Source of the DNA: an uncultured Pelagibacteraceae bacterium
GTDB lineage: Bacteria > Pseudomonadota > Alphaproteobacteria > Pelagibacterales > Pelagibacteraceae
Direction of reading: 5' to 3'
DNA: 64,000 bases
Assembly: GCA_902514805.1 (NCBI GenBank)
Contig: CABXSF010000002.1
Location: 39,529 to 103,528, forward strand
In this document: positions 59,243 through 64,000 of the stretch, in pieces
Position numbering within the stretch: position 1 is the stretch's first letter
Layout of the letters: the number at the start of each line of letters is the position of its first letter
The notes under the pieces: generated by a model
Database searches by the model: none
Told to the model about the DNA's origin: nothing
The model's input: the letters and a program-made list of their open reading frames with translations, nothing else
Position numbers and translations under genes: made by a program

Positions 59243-60420
59243 TGAACAATATTAAAGATCAAGAAAATATTAATCAAAAGGTAATATTATTAAGATTGGA
59301 TTTGAATGTTCCATTAAAAAATGGAGTTATCACAGATCAAACAAGAATTGATAAGATTTTACCTGTAATTAATTTTTTAATAAAAAAAAATTGTAAGATA
59401 GTTATAATTTCACATGTTGGGAGACCTAAAGGAAAAGTAAACAAAGAACTTTCTTTGAAACCGATTTGTGAAAATTTAGAAAGTAAAATAAATCAAAAAA
59501 TCAAACTCATTAATGAAAATATCTTTAAAATTAAAAAAGAAAAATTATTTAAAAATTTCGATGGCCAAATTATATTTTTAGAGAATATCAGGTTTTATGA
59601 AGAAGAAGAAAAAAATGACACAAATTTTTCAAAACAATTGGCGAGTCTTGCAGATCTTTATGTAAATGATGCTTTTTCTTGCTCACACAGAGCTCACGCC
59701 TCAATAAGTAAAATTACTGAATTTTTGCCGTCTTTTGCTGGGTTGCAACTAGAAAATGAAATAAATGCTCTCAAGAAGGTAACGAGTGAAATAAAAAGAC
59801 CAGTTACATGTATCATTGGAGGATCAAAAATTTCAACTAAGATTAATTTAATTAAAAATCTAATACCAAAATTTGATAACATTATTGTTGTTGGTGGAAT
59901 GGCAAATAATATCTTGAGCTATAAAGGAAATTTAATTGGAAAGTCAATTAAGGAGGAGAATTGTGAAAAAGAAATAGAAAATATTTTTAAAAACTCTAAT
60001 GATCACTCATGTTCTATAATTTATCCAAAAGATGTCAAAATTGGAAAAAGCATGGAAGACAAATCTCAAATTAAAGACTTAAGTGAAGTATCGTCCGATG
60101 ATTTTATTCTAGATATTGGCCCAAAAACTTTAAAAAAAATTGAAGATGTTATTGAAAATACTAAAACTGTTTTGTGGAATGGTCCGGCAGGTTATTTTGA
60201 AAATCCAAATTTTGCTTTAGGTAGTTATGAAATAGCAAAAATGATAATAAAAAAAAATAAAGATAATTCAATTTACTCTGTTGCAGGAGGTGGAGATACA
60301 ATTTCAGTGTTAAATCAGATAGACGCAATAAGTGATTTTAATTTTGTTTCAACTGCTGGTGGAGCTTTTTTAGAATATCTTGAAGGCAAGGAACTTCCTG
60401 GTATAAAAGCGCTTAACTAA
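59242..60420 (+). CDS. pgk: Phosphoglycerate kinase
   Basis: Interconverts 1,3-bisphosphoglycerate/ADP and 3-phosphoglycerate/ATP. It has 392 residues, the usual length. RLDLNVPLKNGVI near 19, the SHVGRPKGK basic patch near 58, NDAFSCSHRAHAS near 148, the nucleotide-binding CIIGGSKISTKINLI near 190 and the hinge-C-terminal WNGPAGYFE plus VAGGGDTISV near 350 are all present. It shares one base with the gap stop codon and is 1 bp from fba. Confidence 0.97.
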   Translation: MNNIKDQENINQKVILLRLDLNVPLKNGVITDQTRIDKILPVINFLIKKNCKIVIISHVGRPKGKVNKELSLKPICENLESKINQKIKLINENIFKIKKEKLFKNFDGQIIFLENIRFYEEEEKNDTNFSKQLASLADLYVNDAFSCSHRAHASISKITEFLPSFAGLQLENEINALKKVTSEIKRPVTCIIGGSKISTKINLIKNLIPKFDNIIVVGGMANNILSYKGNLIGKSIKEENCEKEIENIFKNSNDHSCSIIYPKDVKIGKSMEDKSQIKDLSEVSSDDFILDIGPKTLKKIEDVIENTKTVLWNGPAGYFENPNFALGSYEIAKMIIKKNKDNSIYSVAGGGDTISVLNQIDAISDFNFVSTAGGAFLEYLEGKELPGIKALN

Positions 60421-60421
60421 C

Positions 60422-61432
60422 ATGTCTAAACTTAATAATATTATAAAAAAAATTCTTGGAAATGGTAAAGGAATTCTGGCTGCAGATGAGAGCACGGGAA
60501 CAATGACTAAAAGGCTTGATAGTGTAGGTCTGAACTCCACCCCAGAAAATAGGTTACTTTTTAGAGAAACTCTTTTTTGTTCATCAGAAATGAAAAATTG
60601 TATTGGTGGAGTTATACTGTACGATGAAACAATTAAGCAGACATCCTCAAAAAAAAACAAGATACCAGAATTAATTGAGAGTATGGGATCTTGTGCAGGA
60701 ATAAAAGTAGATACAGGTGCTAAAAGTTTAGCTGGGTCACCTAATGAAAAAATTACAGAAGGGTTAGATGGTTTAAGGGATAGACTAAAAGAATACTATA
60801 AACTTGGAGCAAAGTTTACAAAATGGAGAGGTGTTTACAATATATCTAAAGATTTCCCGAGTAAATTATCAATTCATTCTAACGCACACGCGTTAGCTAG
60901 ATATTCTGCATTAGTACAAGAATGTAATATGGTGCCAATTGTTGAACCAGAAGTTTTAATGGATGGAGACCATTCCGCTAAAGAGTGTTTTCAAAAAACC
61001 TCCGAAGTCATAAAGAAGTGTTTTGAGGAGCTTATTATTCATAAAGTTGATTTAAAAGGGGTAATATTAAAACCAAACATGATTTTGGCTGGGAATAAAT
61101 CAAAGGAAAAAATCTCTAATGAAGAAGTAGCAAAATTAACCTTGGACTGCTTGAAAAGTTCAGTACCCTCAGAAGTTCCTGGTGTAGCTTTTTTATCTGG
61201 TGGACAGTCAGAATTAGAAGCGACAGAAAATTTAAATTTGATAAATAAATTGAATAAGACTGGTTTTATAATAAGTTACTCCTACGGAAGAGCACTGCAG
61301 CAAGGTGCTCTTAGATTTTGGTCTAAGAATACAAAAGATATTGAGGGAACCCAAAAGATATTTAACCACAGAGTAAAAATGAATACTCTTGCTGCTCAAG
61401 GAAAATGGTCTAAAGAAATTGAGAGTCGATAA
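60422..61432 (+). CDS. fba: Fructose-bisphosphate aldolase, class I
   Basis: Schiff-base aldolase that makes or splits fructose 1,6-bisphosphate. It has 336 residues. The N-terminal GILAADESTGTMTKRL, KWRGVYNISK near 138 (binding Lys/Arg), EPEVLMDGDH near 178 and the Schiff-base region KGVILKPNMILAG near 218 identify the metal-independent class I family of animals and some bacteria, not the class II zinc type. The end FNHRVKMNTLAAQGKWSKEIE is the family's C-terminal motif. It is embedded after pgk; thiE starts inside its last codons. Confidence 0.96.
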   Translation: MSKLNNIIKKILGNGKGILAADESTGTMTKRLDSVGLNSTPENRLLFRETLFCSSEMKNCIGGVILYDETIKQTSSKKNKIPELIESMGSCAGIKVDTGAKSLAGSPNEKITEGLDGLRDRLKEYYKLGAKFTKWRGVYNISKDFPSKLSIHSNAHALARYSALVQECNMVPIVEPEVLMDGDHSAKECFQKTSEVIKKCFEELIIHKVDLKGVILKPNMILAGNKSKEKISNEEVAKLTLDCLKSSVPSEVPGVAFLSGGQSELEATENLNLINKLNKTGFIISYSYGRALQQGALRFWSKNTKDIEGTQKIFNHRVKMNTLAAQGKWSKEIESR

Positions 61433-62036
61433 AAAAAGGTTTATTTATTTAATTTCACCAAACAAAATAAAGAGGAGTTTTTATAGTAATTTAAAAGTCG
61501 TTCTTAGTTCCAATTTAGTAAGTTTTTTTCAATTAAGATTGAAACAATATTCTTTGGTAGAGAAAAAAAAAATTGGAATAAAAATCAAAAAAATTTGTAA
61601 AAAGTATAAGGTAAAATTTATAGTAAATGATGATCCCAATTTGGCAAAAAAAATTGGTGCAGATGGTTGTCATTTGGGCCAAAATGACATGAATATTCAA
61701 GAAGCAAGGAAAATTTTAAGAAAAAAAATTATTGGTATTACGTGTCATAATTCAAAAAAGTTGATTATACAGGGAGTTAAAGATGGAGCAAATTATATTG
61801 CAATTGGTGCTTTTTTCAAATCAAAAACGAAAGAAGTAAACTACATTGCAAAACCTAGTTTAATACGTTGGGCTAAAAGTTTCACAAAACTACCTGTTGT
61901 TATAATTGGAGGAATTACTAATAAAAATTTTAGAAAACTTCTGTTGCATAAACCAGACTTTTTAGCTATCTCAGGGGGCATTTGGGGGGGAAACAAACAA
62001 ATGCAATTAAAGAATTTTTATGAAAATAAACGCTAA
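61419..62036 (+). CDS. thiE: Thiamine-phosphate synthase (ThiE family)
   Basis: Couples HMP diphosphate with thiazole phosphate to give thiamine phosphate. From the TTG at 61419 it has 205 residues; another TTG at 61389 would extend it further into fba, and there is no ATG. FIYLISPNKI starts the barrel, and NDDPNLAKKIGADGCHLGQNDMN (near 67), IGITCHNSKKLI (near 97), YIAIGAFFKSKTK, and VVIIGGITNKNF with ISGGIWGG bind the phosphate groups. With thiD at 42 kb it fits a pathway that salvages HMP. Overlaps: 14 bp with fba, 17 bp with efp. Confidence 0.82.
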   Translation: MRVDKKRFIYLISPNKIKRSFYSNLKVVLSSNLVSFFQLRLKQYSLVEKKKIGIKIKKICKKYKVKFIVNDDPNLAKKIGADGCHLGQNDMNIQEARKILRKKIIGITCHNSKKLIIQGVKDGANYIAIGAFFKSKTKEVNYIAKPSLIRWAKSFTKLPVVIIGGITNKNFRKLLLHKPDFLAISGGIWGGNKQMQLKNFYENKR

Positions 62037-62580
62037 TGAAATTAAAGTTGGAATGTTAATTGAATATAAAGATGATCTATGGGAAATCTTAAAAACTCAA
62101 CATGTAAAACCTGGAAAAGGTGGAGCCTTTTGTCAAGTTGAGATGAAAAGTATAAATAAAAATACAAAGTTAAACGAAAGGTTTAGGTCTAACGATACGA
62201 TAGAAAAAGCAAGTATTGAGAATATTGAATTTAATTATTTATACGATGACGAAATAAATTATTATTTTATAAATCAAAAAAATTTCGAACAGGTAGATGT
62301 AAAAAAAGACATAATAGGAGAAAAAGGCAAACTACTGAAAGAGAACTTAAATGTAGATTTGATATTTCATGAAGATAAAGCTATAGGTATTGAGTTACCA
62401 AATCAAGTACAGTTTAAAATAAAATCGACTGATGTTGCATTAAAGGGTCAAACAGTCTCATCATCTTACAAACCTGCAATTTTAGAAAATGATATAAAAA
62501 TTCAAGTTCCGCCATTTGTAGAAAGCGGAGATAAAGTATTAGTAGATACAAGAACAATTGAGTATATAAAAAAATTATAA
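62020..62580 (+). CDS. efp: Elongation factor P
   Basis: Rescues ribosomes stalled at polyproline. It has 186 residues with three beta domains (KOW-like 1-65, OB 66-125, C-terminal 130-186). The tip of domain I reads HVKPGKGGAF, so the modifiable residue near position 34 is lysine, of the type beta-lysylated by EpmA/EpmB in other bacteria; those genes are not here. The C-terminal SYKPAILENDIKIQVPPFVESGDKVLVDTRTIEYI is the family signature. It overlaps the end of thiE by 17 bp. Confidence 0.96.
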   Translation: MKINANEIKVGMLIEYKDDLWEILKTQHVKPGKGGAFCQVEMKSINKNTKLNERFRSNDTIEKASIENIEFNYLYDDEINYYFINQKNFEQVDVKKDIIGEKGKLLKENLNVDLIFHEDKAIGIELPNQVQFKIKSTDVALKGQTVSSSYKPAILENDIKIQVPPFVESGDKVLVDTRTIEYIKKL

Positions 62581-62582
62581 AT

Positions 62583-63323
62583 ATGAACTCGATTTCACCT
62601 AACTTAAATTTAATGATAAAGTCTTGCGAAAAAGTTTCCAAAGTATTGATAAGAGACTTTGGAGAAGTTGAAAAACTTCAGGTTTCAATAAAGGGGCCAA
62701 AAAATTTTGTCACAAATTCAGATAAAAAAGTTGAAAATATGTTGGTTGATGAATTATCTAAATCAAAAAAAAAATATTCTTTTTTAACTGAGGAGAGTGG
62801 TTTTATTAAAAATGAAGATAAGGAAAACTTTTGGGTAATAGACCCGATAGATGGTACAACAAATTTTATAAATGGCATACCCCATTTCTGTATTTCAGTT
62901 GGGCTTGTTTTAGATAATGAAATCGTTTCTGGCGTAATATTTGATCCAATAAAAGACGAAATATATTATGCAGAAAAAAATTCTGGTGCATATATGAATA
63001 ATAAGAGCATTAGAGTTTCAAGAAAAAGAGAAATTTCTGAATGTTTATTCTCATCTAACAATAAAAAGATTTCTTCAGATGGTTTGACAATTCGAATTAC
63101 AGGTAGTGCAGCTTTAGATCTTGCATATGTATCATGCGGAAGGTTCGATGGAAGTTTTCACAAAAATTTAAGTTTATGGGATATTGCAGCAGGTTCAATA
63201 TTGGTAAGAGAGGCTGGCGGAGTTTTAAGTGATATTGATTTAAAAAAAACTGAAAATATCAGCCTAATTGCATCCAACCAAAGTATTGAAAAGGAAATTA
63301 ATAAAAAAATTTCTATGTTTTAA
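62583..63323 (+). CDS. suhB: Inositol monophosphatase family protein (SuhB-like)
   Basis: Mg-dependent, Li-sensitive phosphatase fold, 246 residues. Metal ligands are E70 in FLTEESG, D87 and D90 in IDPIDGTTN and a later Asp in LWDIAAGSILVREAGG near 200. SuhB in E. coli also joins rRNA antitermination complexes, so the physiological role could be in transcription rather than inositol metabolism. It follows efp (2-bp gap) and precedes rpmE by 35 bp, in a translation-related context. Confidence 0.88.
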   Translation: MNSISPNLNLMIKSCEKVSKVLIRDFGEVEKLQVSIKGPKNFVTNSDKKVENMLVDELSKSKKKYSFLTEESGFIKNEDKENFWVIDPIDGTTNFINGIPHFCISVGLVLDNEIVSGVIFDPIKDEIYYAEKNSGAYMNNKSIRVSRKREISECLFSSNNKKISSDGLTIRITGSAALDLAYVSCGRFDGSFHKNLSLWDIAAGSILVREAGGVLSDIDLKKTENISLIASNQSIEKEINKKISMF

Positions 63324-63358
63324 TTGTTTTATAATTTTCATTTGCTATAAGTTCATCT

Positions 63359-63586
63359 ATGAAAAAAAAAATTCACCCAAACTATCATACCATCAAAGTA
63401 GAAATGACAGATGGATCTCAATTTGAAACTAAGTCTTCTTGGGGTTCAGAAGGAGAGCTTTTAAAATTGGAGATTGATCCAAAGTCTCATTCAGCCTGGA
63501 CAGGTGGTAAGCAAAAGTTGCTCGACAAAGGAAGAGTAAGTAAATTTAATAAGAAATTCCAAAACTTTAAATCTAAGAGTAAATAA
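63359..63586 (+). CDS. rpmE: Ribosomal protein bL31
   Basis: Large-subunit protein that bridges to the small subunit. It has 75 residues. [28 protein letters not shown] is the N-terminal signature and [28 protein letters not shown] the C-terminal one. No zinc cysteines (CxxC) are present, so it is the zinc-free form. The 35-bp gap before it contains a possible weak promoter (TTGTTT, 16 bp, TATAAG), which could add to read-through from the operon. Confidence 0.95.
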   Translation: MKKKIHPNYHTIKVEMTDGSQFETKSSWGSEGELLKLEIDPKSHSAWTGGKQKLLDKGRVSKFNKKFQNFKSKSK

Positions 63587-63587
63587 A

Positions 63588-64000
63588 ATGACACTAACGC
63601 CATTAATGCCGATGGCAACTGCTGTTTGGCTTGTAGAAAACACAACTTTAACATTTAAACAAATTGCTGATTTTTGTAACCTTCACGAGGTGGAAGTTCA
63701 AGGTATTGCAGATGGGGAGGTGGCAAAAGGTATTAAGGCATACAATCCTATCACATCAGGACAACTGACTAAGGAAGAAATAGAATTGTCTAGCAAGGAT
63801 CAGGATAGAGCTTTAAAAATTACTAGTAATGATGTTGAAATAACATCTGATGAAAAGAAAATTAAGAAATATGTTCCCTTATCAAAAAGACAAGATAAAC
63901 CAGACTCTGTTTTGTGGTTGATTAAAAGTTATCCTCAATTAAAAGACTCTCAAATTGCTAAACTTGTGGGCATAACAAAAAACTCGGTTGTATCTATCAG
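63588..64000 (+). CDS. trcR: TrcR/DUF1013 family regulator (5' part)
   Basis: Alphaproteobacterial protein of the DUF1013 family; Caulobacter TrcR is a cell-cycle-linked transcription factor. The reading frame starts at ATG 63588, one base after the rpmE stop, and runs off the right edge; 137 codons are visible. The start MTLTPLMPMATAVWLVENTTL and the HTH-like segments TFKQIADFCNLHEVEVQGIADGE and LWLIKSYPQLKDSQIAKLVGITKNSV match the family. It closes the tkt-to-rpmE run, so growth-linked genes and a cell-cycle regulator share a transcription direction. Confidence 0.85.
   Translation, partial: MTLTPLMPMATAVWLVENTTLTFKQIADFCNLHEVEVQGIADGEVAKGIKAYNPITSGQLTKEEIELSSKDQDRALKITSNDVEITSDEKKIKKYVPLSKRQDKPDSVLWLIKSYPQLKDSQIAKLVGITKNSVVSI

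Overview
The window is a very AT-rich, densely packed piece of an alphaproteobacterial chromosome. It closely fits the SAR11 clade (Candidatus Pelagibacter). The assignment rests on lysine/asparagine-rich, low-GC housekeeping proteins, almost no intergenic DNA (no gap above about 215 bp), a proteorhodopsin gene followed by a ferredoxin and a ferredoxin reductase, alphaproteobacterial markers (short DksA without a full zinc finger, TrcR/DUF1013, a DUF4164-like protein between zapA and tkt), and no mobile elements. No rRNA, insertion sequence, prophage or CRISPR array was seen. I found 67 protein genes (two cut by the window ends) and two tRNA genes.

Layout. 1-4.7 kb: 3' end of icd, then alaS and recA on the minus strand. 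4.7-9.6 kb: a TolC-type outer-membrane channel, a glycerate-kinase-like P-loop kinase, two tandem GFA-family zinc proteins, and the divergent umuDC mutagenic polymerase operon. 9.6-15 kb: a two-gene lipid-linked glycosylation module (ArnT-like plus a polyprenyl-phosphate sugar synthase), dksA, and the minus-strand run proteorhodopsin - ferredoxin - ferredoxin reductase - GST. 15-23.8 kb: prpE, an SMR exporter, two AT-rich glycosyltransferases, dihydroorotase, ygfZ, tRNA-Leu(GAG), nadA-nadC. 23.8-36 kb: ppdK, glyS-glyQ, an S49 peptidase, and isoprenoid genes (ispB-like, dxs, ispA) with pdxH, aroC and xseB. 36-40.5 kb: tsaC, an ABC-2 exporter, tRNA-Arg(TCG), an rluD-like gene and rpoH. 40.5-56.3 kb: one long minus-strand run, DUF4164 - zapA - 5-FCL - ymdB - yebC - ruvC-like - tolQRAB - pal - cpoB - tilS - ftsH - folP - glmM - thiD - purA. 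56.3-64 kb: one plus-strand run, tkt - gap - pgk - fba - thiE - efp - suhB - rpmE - trcR.

How the genes work together. The 56-61 kb block supplies the non-oxidative pentose-phosphate and triose part of central carbon metabolism, and PPDK links pyruvate and PEP. dxs, ispA and the ispB-like gene make the isoprenoid precursors needed for quinones and, elsewhere, retinal. The Tol-Pal genes maintain the outer membrane. recA and umuDC form the DNA-damage response seen here, and they share a two-block upstream motif.

The least-explained DNA is the 214-bp region between proteorhodopsin and prpE, which has an 18-bp perfect palindrome, an exact FNR/FixK-type box and nested inverted repeats. Other points of note are the shared recA/umuD motif, a phage-flavoured RuvC with no ruvAB beside it, a dihydroorotase with Gln at the usual first metal His, and five convergent gene pairs whose stop codons interlock in exactly 4 bp. 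I did not find a clear novel defence or mobile system in this window.
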